A stretch of 33,632 nucleotides of DNA from Anaerofilum sp. An201 (GCF_002160015.1 NZ_NFJT01000029.1:1-33632); one strand, 5' to 3'; shown: positions 14,908-28,266, numbered from the stretch's first letter. Made by a program: numbers and translations. The notes: a model not told the origin generated them from the letters alone.

Positions 14908-14923
14908 TGTTCCACGTGGAACA
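14908..14923. promoter_or_regulatory. parS site 1
   Basis: TGTTCCACGTGGAACA, a perfect 16-bp palindrome identical to the widely conserved bacterial parS consensus. It lies upstream of parA. Confidence 0.95.
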
Positions 14924-15009
14924 TTCGAGCAAGTGAGCGAAACCGCGCAGAGGCCGAAGGGAGGGCTTGCCCTGTTCCGCCGAGGACGGGGCGCAGAGGA
15001 AAAGGGTCA

Positions 15010-15060
15010 GACTCCCCCTCATCCGCCCCTTCGGGGCACCTTCCCCCGCCGGGGGAAGGC
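15010..15060 (-). repeat. Dispersed palindromic repeat, copy 7
   Basis: CTCATCCGCCCCTTCGGGGC followed by the hairpin CCTTCCCCC/GGGGGAAGG. The bases to its left (about 14960-15009) look like the middle part of the element. It sits between the two parS sites. Confidence 0.8.
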
Positions 15061-15089
15061 ATTCCGTACCATAAAAAAGCACGGGCGAA

Positions 15090-15105
15090 TGTTCCACGTG
15101 GAACA
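15090..15105. promoter_or_regulatory. parS site 2
   Basis: A second perfect TGTTCCACGTGGAACA. Its flanks GGGCGAA and TTCGCCC extend it to a perfect 30-bp palindrome at 15083-15112. It is 182 bp from site 1. Confidence 0.95.
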
Positions 15106-15128
15106 TTCGCCCGCGAAAAAGTTTTGAT

Positions 15129-15173
15129 CGACCTTTTTCAAAAGGTCGCGGATTCCAAAGGCGGAGCCTTTGG
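15129..15173 (-). terminator. Double-hairpin terminator after the noc-like gene
   Basis: On the minus strand, hairpin CCAAAGGC/GCCTTTGG (loop of 3) is followed by AATCCGC and a second hairpin CGACCTTT/AAAGGTCG, then ATCAAAACTTTTT. The same arrangement follows azlD at 21233. Confidence 0.75.
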
Positions 15174-15192
15174 GCCGGCGGCAGCCGGGGCA

Positions 15193-16008
15193 TCAGCCAG
15201 GCTTCGCCAGACTGTGCGGCTTGTCGGTGGGGATGCGCACCACATATTCTATGTACCCGTCCCGGTCCTCCCGCGTGGCGGTGGCCGGGATGCCCGCCTG
15301 CACCATCACCTGGATGGCATGGTTCACCGTGTTCAAAAACACCCGCACGTCCCGCACCAGCAGGGTGCGCTTCGGCTTTGCCGGCGGCCGCAGCATCTGC
15401 TGCACCAGCTGCTCGGTCTGCTTCACGGTCAGCTTGCCGGTCCCCGCCCGCTCCAGCGCCCGGGTTCGCTTGTCCGCATCGTCCAGCGCCAGCACCGCGC
15501 GGGCGTGCCGCTCGGACAGATCGTATTGCAGACACAGCTGCTGCTGCGCGTCGGTCAGGGCCAGCAGGCGCAGTTTGTTGGCCAATGTCGGCTGCGCCAT
15601 CCCCAGCCGCCTGGCCGCCTCGCCCTGGGTGCATCCCCACATCCCGATCACCTCGCGCAGCCCCCGCGCCTGCTCGAAACAGTTCAGCTGCCGCCGCTGG
15701 GTGTTCTCCTCCAGCCCCAGCACCGCGCTGGCCAGATCGTCGCAGGGGCGCACGATGGCCGGGATCTGCGTCATCCCCGCCAGCTTCGCCGCCCGCAGAC
15801 GCCGCTCCCCCGCCACCAGCTGATACTGCCCTTTGCGCACCTCGCGCACCGTGATCGGCTGCAGCAGCCCGTTCTGCCGGATGCTGCCCGCCAGGCTTTC
15901 CAGCTCCTGCTGCTCAAACACCCGCCGCGCCTGAAAGGGCGACGGCTCGATCCTGCTCAGCTCCAGCAGCACCACCTTCGCCGTTTCCTTTGGCCGTTTT
16001 GCAAGCAT
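15193..16008 (-). CDS. noc: Noc-like ParB-family protein
   Basis: A 271-residue ParB paralogue with the clamp motifs GERRLRA (67-73) and ENTQRRQL (101-108), a helix-turn-helix (about 127-148) and a C-terminal dimer domain. Its place between rsmG and parA is the same as noc in Bacillus, where the protein blocks division over the nucleoid. It starts with MLAKRPKETAKVV and shows no N-terminal amphipathic helix of the kind that anchors Bacillus Noc to the membrane. The ATG at 16008 is chosen because GGAGAAGGA precedes it and a terminator-like hairpin lies just upstream. A second ParB is the alternative; I see no Noc-type palindrome in the window. Confidence 0.8.
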   Translation of the reverse strand: MLAKRPKETAKVVLLELSRIEPSPFQARRVFEQQELESLAGSIRQNGLLQPITVREVRKGQYQLVAGERRLRAAKLAGMTQIPAIVRPCDDLASAVLGLEENTQRRQLNCFEQARGLREVIGMWGCTQGEAARRLGMAQPTLANKLRLLALTDAQQQLCLQYDLSERHARAVLALDDADKRTRALERAGTGKLTVKQTEQLVQQMLRPPAKPKRTLLVRDVRVFLNTVNHAIQVMVQAGIPATATREDRDGYIEYVVRIPTDKPHSLAKPG

Positions 16009-16034
16009 GGTCCTTCTCCTTTCCCCGCGCGGCG

Positions 16035-16101
16035 CCAAAAAACCGGCCGCTGCGGCACACTGTTTGTCCTTCTGGCTCCAGTGTAGCACGAAACGGCCGG
16101 T
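16035..16101 (-). terminator. Terminator or attenuator between rsmG and noc
   Basis: Two-tier stem: ACCGGCCG with CGGCCGGT (16042-16049 with 16094-16101) enclosing ACACTG/CAGTGT (16057-16062 with 16079-16084), followed on the minus strand by TTTTTTGG. It would split noc from the mnmEG-rsmG transcript. TGCTACACT on the minus strand inside it is a possible extended -10 for noc. Confidence 0.65.
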
Positions 16102-16143
16102 CCTTTCCAGTTTTTTCGCTCGACAAAACCGGCGCACCGGCTG

Positions 16144-16845
16144 TCATTTCAGCGGGGATTTGGCAATTTTTCCGCCGTTGCGGGGATATACCGGCGGAGT
16201 TTGCGATATTTTCTTCACCACGATCAGGCTCCGCTCGTCGCCCTGCGGCAGACGCGCCCGGCGGCTCTCCCAGTATTCGCCGCCCAGCCTGGCGATGGCC
16301 CCTTTTGCCTCGGCCAGCTCCTCGTCGGCCGCCGCCGCCTTCATCGCAATGAACACGCCGCCCGGCTTCACCAGCGGCAGGCAGTATTCACACAGCATGT
16401 TCAGCCGCGCCACGCCGCGCGCGCTGGCCACGTCGAACTGCTCGCGCCAGCGCTTGCGCGCCGCTTCCTCGGCCCGCTCCTTGGCAAACTCGGCCTCGAT
16501 GCCCAGCTCGCCGCACAGGTAGCGCAAAAAATCCAGCCGCTTGCCGGTGGGCTCCATCAGGCACAGCTCCAGCTCGGGCTTGTAGAGCTTCGCCACCACG
16601 CCGGGAAATCCCGCGCCGGTGCCCACGTCCACAAACCGCCCCCGCACCTCCGGCTGCGCCGCAAAGAGCAGGCTGTCGATGAAGTGCTTGTCCTCGATGC
16701 CCTCCGGGTCGGTGATGGCGGTGAGGTTCACTTTTTGGTTGCAGTCCACCAAAATCTCCGCGTACTTCGCCAGCCCGTCGGCGGCGTGGGCGATGTCCAG
16801 CCCGCAGGCGGCGGCTTTGTCGATCAGTCGCTGTTTGTCGATCAT
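16144..16845 (-). CDS. rsmG: 16S rRNA (guanine527-N7)-methyltransferase
   Basis: A 233-residue SAM-dependent methyltransferase that makes m7G527 in 16S rRNA; loss gives low-level streptomycin resistance in other bacteria. The SAM motif DVGTGAGFPG is at residues 73-82, and NLTAITDPEGIEDKHFIDSL is the family N-terminal signature. The ATG overlaps the mnmG stop codon (ATGA), so the two are translationally coupled. Length is normal. Confidence 0.95.
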   Translation of the reverse strand: MIDKQRLIDKAAACGLDIAHAADGLAKYAEILVDCNQKVNLTAITDPEGIEDKHFIDSLLFAAQPEVRGRFVDVGTGAGFPGVVAKLYKPELELCLMEPTGKRLDFLRYLCGELGIEAEFAKERAEEAARKRWREQFDVASARGVARLNMLCEYCLPLVKPGGVFIAMKAAAADEELAEAKGAIARLGGEYWESRRARLPQGDERSLIVVKKISQTPPVYPRNGGKIAKSPLK

Positions 16846-18725
16846 CGTTTCTCCTCCTTGTCATGGCGGGCGGCGGCCACCGCCACCGCCAGCACGGCCA
16901 GATCGGCCGGCGATACGCCGGGGATCCGCCCGGCCTGTCCCAGATTGCGCGGACGGATGCGGTCCAGCTTTTCCCGCGCCTCCAGCCGCAGCCCGCCCAG
17001 CGGCGCATAGTCGAAATCGGCCGGGATGGGCGTCTCCTCCTGGCGGCGCACCTCGTCCACCTGCCGCTGCTGGCGCGCGATGTAGCCCTCATACTTGATC
17101 TCGGTCTCGATGCGCCCGGCAGTGCGGTCGTCCACCCCTTCGCCGCGCCCGATCACCGCTTCGATCTGCGCATAGTGAAGCTCCGGCCGCTTCAGCAGCG
17201 CCGCCGCCGTTCCGCCCACCCCCGGCGGCTGGATGCCCGCCCGGCGGCAGACCTCGTCCAGCTCGGCCGCCCGGATGGTGGTAGTGCGCAGACGGTGCAG
17301 CTCCTTCTCCCCCGCCTCGTGGGTGGCCCGGAACGCCGCCCAGCGCGCGTCGTCCACCAGGCCCCATTCCCGGCCCAGCGGCGTCAGGCGCTCGTCGGCG
17401 TTGTCCTGGCGCAGGGTCAGGCGGTACTCGCTGCGGCTGGTCATCATGCGGTAGGGGTCCATCACGCCCTTGGTGACCAGATCGTCCACCAGCGTGCCCA
17501 GATAGCTGGTATGCCGCGCCAGCGTCACACCCTCTTTTCCCTGCACATACCGCGCCGCGTTCACACCGGCCAAAAGGCCCTGCGCCGCCGCCTCCTCGTA
17601 ACCGGAGGTGCCGTTGAACTGCCCTGCGCCGAACAGCCCCGCCACCGCCTTGGTCTCCAGCGTGGGAGCAAGACAGGTGGGGTCGCAGCAGTCGTACTCG
17701 ATCGCATAGGCCGGGCGCATGATCTCCAGATGCTCAAATCCAACGATAGTGCGATACATTTCGTTCTGCACCGCCTCCGGCAGGCTGCTGCTCATCCCCT
17801 GCAGATACATCTCCTCGGTGTCCATCCCGCACGGCTCCACAAAGATCTGGTGGCGCTCCTTTTCCGAAAACCGAACCACCTTGTCCTCGATAGACGGACA
17901 ATACCGCGGCCCGATCCCCTCGATCCTGCCGCCGTAGAGGGGCGAGCGGTGGATGTTGTCCTGGATCACCTTGTGGGTGGCGGGGTTGGTGTAGGCGATG
18001 TGACACACCACCTTGTTTTCCAGCCTGCCGGTGGTGAGGAAGGAGAAGGGCTGGATGTTCTCGTCGCCCGGCTGGACCTCCAGCTTGGAGAAATCCAGGC
18101 TGCGGCGATGCACCCGGGCGGGTGTACCGGTTTTGAACCGCCGCAGCGGGATGCCCGCCGCGCGCAGGCTGTCGGTGAGGGCGTTCGCGGCGTGCTGGCC
18201 GTCGGGCCCGGAGGCGATGCTCGCCTCCCCCACAAAGATGCGGCCGCCCAGATAGGTGCCGGTGCAGAGCACCACCGCCTTTGCGCCGTAGAAGCCGCCC
18301 AGATTCGTCTCCACGCCGGTGATCCTGCCGTCCTCGATGCGCAGAGCGGTGATCTCCGCCTGTTTCAGCTCGAGGTTCTCGGTGCGCTCCAGCGCGTGCT
18401 TCATATATTCGTGGTACCGCTTGCGGTCGGTCTGCACCCGCAGCGAGTGCACCGCCGGGCCTTTGCCCAGGTTCAGCATCCGGCTTTGCAGGAAGGTCGC
18501 GTCGGCGGCCAGACCCATCAGCCCGCCCAGCGCGTCGATCTCCCGCACCAGATGCCCCTTCGCCGTGCCCCCGATCGACGGGTTGCAGGGCAGGTTCGCC
18601 ACCCCGTCCAGCGACAGGGTGAACAGCGCCGTGCGCGCGCCCAGGCGGGCGGCGGCGTGGGCGGCCTCGATGCCGGCGTGCCCCGCGCCCACCACGATCA
18701 CGTCATAACATCCCAGATGATCCAC
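16842..18725 (-). CDS. mnmG: tRNA uridine 5-carboxymethylaminomethyl modification enzyme MnmG
   Basis: A 627-residue FAD enzyme that with MnmE installs cmnm5U at wobble U34 of tRNAs. GAGHAG (13-18) is the FAD fold, and GTYLGGRIFVGE, GPRYCPSIEDK and HQIFVEPCG are family signatures; the C-terminal tRNA-binding helical domain is complete. The start chosen is GTG at 18725, which puts six residues before YDVIVVGAGHAG as in homologues and has AAGGG nine bases upstream; ATG at 18743 would add six residues and has no clear binding site. It follows mnmE by 29 bases. Confidence 0.95.
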   Translation of the reverse strand: MDHLGCYDVIVVGAGHAGIEAAHAAARLGARTALFTLSLDGVANLPCNPSIGGTAKGHLVREIDALGGLMGLAADATFLQSRMLNLGKGPAVHSLRVQTDRKRYHEYMKHALERTENLELKQAEITALRIEDGRITGVETNLGGFYGAKAVVLCTGTYLGGRIFVGEASIASGPDGQHAANALTDSLRAAGIPLRRFKTGTPARVHRRSLDFSKLEVQPGDENIQPFSFLTTGRLENKVVCHIAYTNPATHKVIQDNIHRSPLYGGRIEGIGPRYCPSIEDKVVRFSEKERHQIFVEPCGMDTEEMYLQGMSSSLPEAVQNEMYRTIVGFEHLEIMRPAYAIEYDCCDPTCLAPTLETKAVAGLFGAGQFNGTSGYEEAAAQGLLAGVNAARYVQGKEGVTLARHTSYLGTLVDDLVTKGVMDPYRMMTSRSEYRLTLRQDNADERLTPLGREWGLVDDARWAAFRATHEAGEKELHRLRTTTIRAAELDEVCRRAGIQPPGVGGTAAALLKRPELHYAQIEAVIGRGEGVDDRTAGRIETEIKYEGYIARQQRQVDEVRRQEETPIPADFDYAPLGGLRLEAREKLDRIRPRNLGQAGRIPGVSPADLAVLAVAVAAARHDKEEKR

Positions 18726-18754
18726 AGTCGTTTCCCTTTCCATACGATATATCG

Positions 18755-20116
18755 TTATTTTCCCACACAGAAGGTGGAGAACACCTCGTCGATCACCGCC
18801 GCGGGGGCCTCCTCGCCGGTCAGCTGGTACAGCGCGTGCAGCGCGTCGTCCACGCACACGCCCACCGCGTCGAGGTCAAAGCCTCCCATACGGGCAGCAC
18901 GGGCGTCCCGTACCGCGCTCACCGCGCGCACGGCGGCGTCCAGCTGGCGTTGACTGGCCAGCATCCCGGCGTCGGGGTCGATGTCGCAGACGCCCAGAAT
19001 TTTCTCGATGGCAGTGGTGACGGCGGGCAGGAACTGAGTGTCCCGCGCGCTGATCTCGATGATGTCGGTGAAGAAGGGACGCACCGCGTCGGCGTCGAAC
19101 TGCCGGGGCAGGTCGGTCTTGTTCAGGATGGCCAGCGACGGACGCCCCTTGCACCGCTCGCCCAGCGCCAGGTCCTCCGGGCAGACCGGGCGGCTGGCGT
19201 CAAATACGGCCAGCACCAAGCCGGCGCGTTCCAGCTGGGCATAGCTGCGGCGGATGCCCTCCGCCTCCACGATGTCGGCGGTGTCGCGCAGGCCGGCGGT
19301 GTCGAACAGGTTCAGCCGCACCCCGCCCAGCTGCACCTGCTGTTCCACCACGTCGCGGGTGGTTCCGGCGATCGAAGTGACGATGGCACGTTCAAAACCG
19401 CTCAGCAGGTTGAGCAGGGTGCTCTTGCCCACGTTGGGGCTGCCCACGATGGCGGTGTCCACGCCGCGGCGCAGCACCGCGCCCGCGCCGTAGCCGTCGA
19501 TCATGGATTGCAGCTCGGCCTCGGCGGCGGCGAGGGTGGAATCCAGCGCGGCGTCCTCCAATTCGGGGACGTCCTCCTCGGGGAAATCCACCCAGGCGGC
19601 CAGATGCCCGGCCAGCGCGGTGAGCGAATCCCGCAGCCGGCCGATGCGCCGGGCCAGCGCGCCCTCCAGCGCGGCAGCGGCCGCGGCGGCTCCCTGGCGG
19701 CCGGTGGCGCCGATGAGGTCCATCACGGCCTCGGCCTGGGTCAGACTGATGCGCCCGTTCTCGAAGGCGCGGCGGGTGAACTCGCCCGGACCGGCCGGCG
19801 CGGCGCCGTTCTCGATGCAGGCCTGCAGCAGCGCGGCGGGCGCGGCGGCGCCGCCGTGGCAGGACAGCTCCACCACGTCCTCGCCGGTGTAGCTGTGGGG
19901 GGCGCGGAACACCAGCGCCACCACCTCGTCGCACACCCGGCCGTCCCGGACAAAATGCCCGAACAGGGCGGTGTAGCCTTTGGCGTCCTCCAGCCGTCTG
20001 CCGGACGCGGGGCGGAACACCCGCGACGCGATGGCGCGGCAGTCGGGGCCGGACAGGCGGATGACGGCGATGCCGCCCTGGCCGGGCGGGGTGGCGATGG
20101 CGGCGATGGTGTGCAT
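18755..20116 (-). CDS. mnmE: tRNA modification GTPase MnmE
   Basis: A 453-residue potassium-dependent GTPase, partner of MnmG. Order of parts: N-terminal tetrahydrofolate-binding domain (1-118, with GEFTRRAFENGR), helical domain, and an inserted G domain with GSPNVGKS (225-232), GTTRD (251-255), DTAGLR (272-277) and NKTD; it ends with CVGK, the catalytic cysteine motif. GGGAGG precedes the ATG. Its promoter shares its -35 box with the divergent azlC promoter. Confidence 0.97.
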   Translation of the reverse strand: MHTIAAIATPPGQGGIAVIRLSGPDCRAIASRVFRPASGRRLEDAKGYTALFGHFVRDGRVCDEVVALVFRAPHSYTGEDVVELSCHGGAAAPAALLQACIENGAAPAGPGEFTRRAFENGRISLTQAEAVMDLIGATGRQGAAAAAAALEGALARRIGRLRDSLTALAGHLAAWVDFPEEDVPELEDAALDSTLAAAEAELQSMIDGYGAGAVLRRGVDTAIVGSPNVGKSTLLNLLSGFERAIVTSIAGTTRDVVEQQVQLGGVRLNLFDTAGLRDTADIVEAEGIRRSYAQLERAGLVLAVFDASRPVCPEDLALGERCKGRPSLAILNKTDLPRQFDADAVRPFFTDIIEISARDTQFLPAVTTAIEKILGVCDIDPDAGMLASQRQLDAAVRAVSAVRDARAARMGGFDLDAVGVCVDDALHALYQLTGEEAPAAVIDEVFSTFCVGK

Positions 20117-20151
20117 GGCGATACCTCCCTGATGTCATAAGATAACAGTTT

Positions 20152-20180
20152 ATTATACCATGCGGCGGCAGCGCTTGCAA
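20152..20180 (-). promoter_or_regulatory. Promoter for mnmE-mnmG-rsmG
   Basis: Minus strand: TTGCAA at 20175-20180, 17-base spacer, perfect TATAAT at 20152-20157. The -35 is a palindrome used in both directions. Confidence 0.65.
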
Positions 20181-20202
20181 AGCCGCTTCGATATGGTATA
20201 CT
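20175..20202 (+). promoter_or_regulatory. Promoter for azlCD
   Basis: Plus strand: the same TTGCAA at 20175-20180, 16-base spacer, TATACT at 20197-20202, 25 bases before the azlC start. Confidence 0.6.
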
Positions 20203-20226
20203 GAAAAAAATGGGAGGGATGAACGA

Positions 20227-20904
20227 ATGAGGGGAATTTTCCGCCGCGCCGTGCGGGACACGGTGCCGGTGATGACGGGATATCTGGTGCTTGGCGCGGG
20301 ATTCGGGCTGCTGATGCGGGCAAACGGATTCGGCGCGGGATGGGCGGCCGCGATGAGCCTGTTCATCTACGCGGGGTCGATGCAGTACGCGGGCGTGGAG
20401 CTGCTGGCGAGCGGCGCGGGCCTGGTGTCGGTGGCGCTGACCACCCTGATGGTGAACGCGCGGCATCTGTTCTATGGGATCTCGATGATCGGGCGGTATA
20501 AGCACGCAGGCGCGGCCAAACCGTATCTGATCTTTTCGCTCACCGACGAGACCTATTCCATCCTGTGCAGCGCCCCGAAAGACAGGCGGTACGACCTGTG
20601 GGTGTCGGTGCTGGACCAGGCGTACTGGGTGTTCGGCACGGTGGCGGGGAATCTGCTGGGCGGCGCGCTGCCCTTCGACACCACCGGCGTGGATTTTGCG
20701 CTGACGGCGCTGTTCATCACAATCTTTGTGCAGCAGTGGCAGAGCACCCGGCAGCACTTCCCGGCCCTGTGCGGCGTGGGGGTGTCGGCGGTGTGCCTGT
20801 GGCTGTTTGGGCCGGACAATTTCCTGGTGCCCGCGATGCTGGCGATCGCGGCGGTGCTCCTGTTTGCGGGAGAGCGGAAGGAAGGGGGCGAGAAGGATGC
20901 CTGA
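20227..20904 (+). CDS. azlC: AzlC family branched-chain amino acid exporter subunit
   Basis: A 225-residue membrane protein of the AzlC family, the large subunit of branched-chain amino acid (and azaleucine) export. The family pattern GAGFGLLMRANGFGAGWA and SLFIYAGSMQYAGVELLASG near residues 20-65 is clear, with five or more hydrophobic helices. GGGAGG lies upstream of the ATG. It overlaps azlD by eight bases. The pair is transcribed head-on to replication and sits between gyrA and mnmE. Confidence 0.94.
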   Translation: MRGIFRRAVRDTVPVMTGYLVLGAGFGLLMRANGFGAGWAAAMSLFIYAGSMQYAGVELLASGAGLVSVALTTLMVNARHLFYGISMIGRYKHAGAAKPYLIFSLTDETYSILCSAPKDRRYDLWVSVLDQAYWVFGTVAGNLLGGALPFDTTGVDFALTALFITIFVQQWQSTRQHFPALCGVGVSAVCLWLFGPDNFLVPAMLAIAAVLLFAGERKEGGEKDA

Positions 20905-21220
20905 CGCACATGCGGCGGCGGCCATCGCGGTGATGGCTGCCGGAACGGCGCTGCTGCGTTTCCTGCCGTTTGCGGTGTTTGGCGGACGGCGCACCCCGGC
21001 GCTCGTCGCGCGGCTGGGCCGTCTGCTGCCCTGCGCGATCATGGGGATGCTGGTGGTGTACTGCCTGAAGGACGTGGAATTTTCGTCGGCGGCGGGGTTT
21101 CTGCCGCAGCTGATCGGGGGGGGATGCGTGGCGGCGATCTGCGCCAAAACGAAGAACGCGCTGCTGGCCATCATCGCCGGGACGGCGCTGTACATGGTGC
21201 TGGTGCAGGCGGTGTTTTGA
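20897..21220 (+). CDS. azlD: AzlD family small exporter subunit
   Basis: A 107-residue protein with four hydrophobic segments, the small partner of AzlC. The signature TALLRFLPFAVFGGRRTP near residues 16-35 is typical. It starts at 20897 inside the last codons of azlC, with AGAAGG upstream, so the two are made together. A double-hairpin terminator follows 12 bases after the stop. Confidence 0.93.
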   Translation: MPDAHAAAAIAVMAAGTALLRFLPFAVFGGRRTPALVARLGRLLPCAIMGMLVVYCLKDVEFSSAAGFLPQLIGGGCVAAICAKTKNALLAIIAGTALYMVLVQAVF

Positions 21221-21232
21221 CCGGATGCCGAC

Positions 21233-21277
21233 CCAAAGGCTCTGCCTTTGGAATCCGCGATTTTTTGAAAAAAATCG
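21233..21277 (+). terminator. Double-hairpin terminator after azlD
   Basis: Hairpin CCAAAGGC/GCCTTTGG (loop TCT), then AATCCG and a hairpin made from CGATTTT/AAAATCG. Same design and partly identical sequence as the element after noc (15129-15173), in the same orientation to its gene. Confidence 0.75.
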
Positions 21278-21292
21278 AGTAAAACGGAAATT

Positions 21293-21327
21293 GCCGCCGG
21301 CATTTGCTCAACGCAAATGCCGGCGGC
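21293..21327 (-). terminator. Terminator after the XRE regulator gene
   Basis: A perfect 15-bp stem GCCGCCGGCATTTGC/GCAAATGCCGGCGGC with a 5-base loop, followed on the minus strand by AATTTCCGTTTTA. It lies five bases beyond the stop codon. Confidence 0.75.
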
Positions 21328-21331
21328 GTGT

Positions 21332-21574
21332 TTACTGCACTTCCTGCTCCAGATGGCGGAACAGCTCGGAATGAAAAAATTCCTCGATGGTGATGTCCAG
21401 CCCGTCGCACAGCTTCTGGATGGTGGAGACCGTGGTGCTCCGGTTGCGTCCGCTGACGATGTTGTTCACGGTGGACTGGGTGACGCCGCTGCGGTTGCTG
21501 AGGGCATTCACCGAGAGGTCCCGTTCCCGGCACAGCTGCAGAATGCGCCGGCGCACGGCTTCTCCGATCGTCAT
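21332..21574 (-). CDS. XRE family helix-turn-helix regulator
   Basis: An 80-residue single-domain DNA-binding protein. The helix-turn-helix is at about residues 17-45 (SVNALSNRSGVTQSTVNNI), followed by the GLDITIEEFF motif common in XRE regulators. ATG at 21574 is preceded by AGAGGTGA. It is convergent with azlCD, and could regulate it, but nothing in the sequence proves this. No ligand domain is present. Confidence 0.88.
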   Translation of the reverse strand: MTIGEAVRRRILQLCRERDLSVNALSNRSGVTQSTVNNIVSGRNRSTTVSTIQKLCDGLDITIEEFFHSELFRHLEQEVQ

Positions 21575-21653
21575 GGGCGTCACCTCTCTGTTGAAAGATT
21601 CCATTGCGCGTGCCCTCCGTACCGGGCGGGTTTGGGGCGCATGCGGTGCGGTC

Positions 21654-21710
21654 GGCTTCCCCCCTGGGGGGGAAGCTGTCAGGCGCAGCCTGACTGATGA
21701 GGGGAGGGCT
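21654..21710 (+). repeat. Dispersed palindromic repeat, copy 8
   Basis: Hairpin GGCTTCCCCCC/GGGGGGAAGC, a TGTCAGGC/GCCTGA hairpin and TGATGAGGGGAGGGC. It lies between the XRE gene and gyrA. Apart from this and the hairpin at 21813 I see nothing in the 393-base gap. Confidence 0.8.
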
Positions 21711-21812
21711 TCCCCCGTCGCACCCGCCTGCGGCAGAGCGCACCGGCCCCTCCATCCCCGGCCCGGTCCGCTCCTGTCTCTGCCCTTTCCCGGATTCCTT
21801 CCCCGCAAACAG

Positions 21813-21871
21813 CACCGCGCCCGGTCTCCTCTCCTCTTCTGCACGGGGAGGGCGCCGGGCGCGGTGTTTTC
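21813..21871 (+). terminator. Hairpin downstream of gyrA, possible terminator
   Basis: A 12-bp stem CACCGCGCCCGG/CCGGGCGCGGTG (21813-21824 with 21855-21866). The T-run TTTTC follows on the plus strand; on the minus strand, from gyrA, the hairpin is preceded by A-rich sequence and followed only by CTGTTTGC. It may act in both directions. Confidence 0.5.
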
Positions 21872-21967
21872 TTCATTCCATCAAACCGATCCGAAAACCA
21901 AACGCTCTATCGCACAATCTTCCGCATAAAAACTATATAAAAAGTATATATCATTCAGATTATACGA

Positions 21968-24508
<2,541 letters not shown>

Positions 24509-24541
24509 GTTTTCACCTGTTTCCTTCTCTGCCTGCGCGCG

Positions 24542-26689
<2,148 letters not shown>

Positions 26690-26947
26690 TCACCGCCGTC
26701 CGAACATCCCGCTGCGCTTTTTCAGGGTGGCGGCCGAGATCTGGCTGATATAGATCATCGGCGGATCGGCGGCGGTGACGATGAAGCTCTTGGGCAGCTC
26801 GTCGGTGACGTTCACCACCCGGCCGTCCTTCTCGGCGCGGGAGAGGAAGTCGCGGGTGTGCCGCGAGAGGGTGGCGGTGTCCAGATCGAAGATGCCCACG
26901 ATGTCGCGGGTGCGCAGGATGGTGTCCTGTCCCAGATGCAGATACAT
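26690..26947 (-). CDS. remB: Extracellular matrix regulator RemB family protein (DUF370)
   Basis: An 85-residue DUF370 protein. The order recF-remB-gyrB is conserved in Firmicutes. The start MYLHLGQDTILRTRDIVGIFD and the ISQISAATLKKR region match the family. In Bacillus the related RemA/RemB proteins are DNA-binding regulators of biofilm matrix genes; the job in Clostridia is not established. It starts three bases after recF ends and has its own stop at the repeat-rich spacer before gyrB. Confidence 0.9.
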   Translation of the reverse strand: MYLHLGQDTILRTRDIVGIFDLDTATLSRHTRDFLSRAEKDGRVVNVTDELPKSFIVTAADPPMIYISQISAATLKKRSGMFGRR

Positions 26948-26950
26948 GCC

Positions 26951-28032
<1,082 letters not shown>

Positions 28033-28036
<4 letters not shown>

Positions 28037-28251
28037 GATCCGGTCACCTCAACGGTCCGGCCGGCCGCCGTGACGGTGTCGCCGCTGCGCAGCTTTTTGC
28101 CGCGCATGGTGCACACCTCGCCGTTCACCAGCACCTCGCCGGCCTGCACCATCTGCTTGGCCTCGCCGCCGGTGGCCGCGAGACTGGCGTATTTCAGCAG
28201 CGCGTCCAGCTTGATGAACTCGGTGCTTATGGAGATTTGTTGCATTGTCAT
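28033..28251 (-). CDS. S4 domain RNA-binding protein (YaaA/RlbA-like)
   Basis: A 72-residue protein consisting of one S4 domain, with the pattern [21 protein letters not shown] and [19 protein letters not shown]. This small gene is found between dnaN and recF in most Firmicutes. In Bacillus the product associates with ribosomes. Two in-frame ATG codons (28251 and 28245) follow AAGAGGTAA; spacing slightly favours the second. Confidence 0.9.
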
Positions 28252-28266
28252 TTACCTCTTTACTAT

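Noticed and set aside
16009-16137. Upstream start for the Noc-like protein at 16137
   Set aside because: The added residues (CAAAAGFLAPRGERRR and neighbours) cross the terminator-like hairpin and overlap the rsmG end region; no amphipathic helix is gained.
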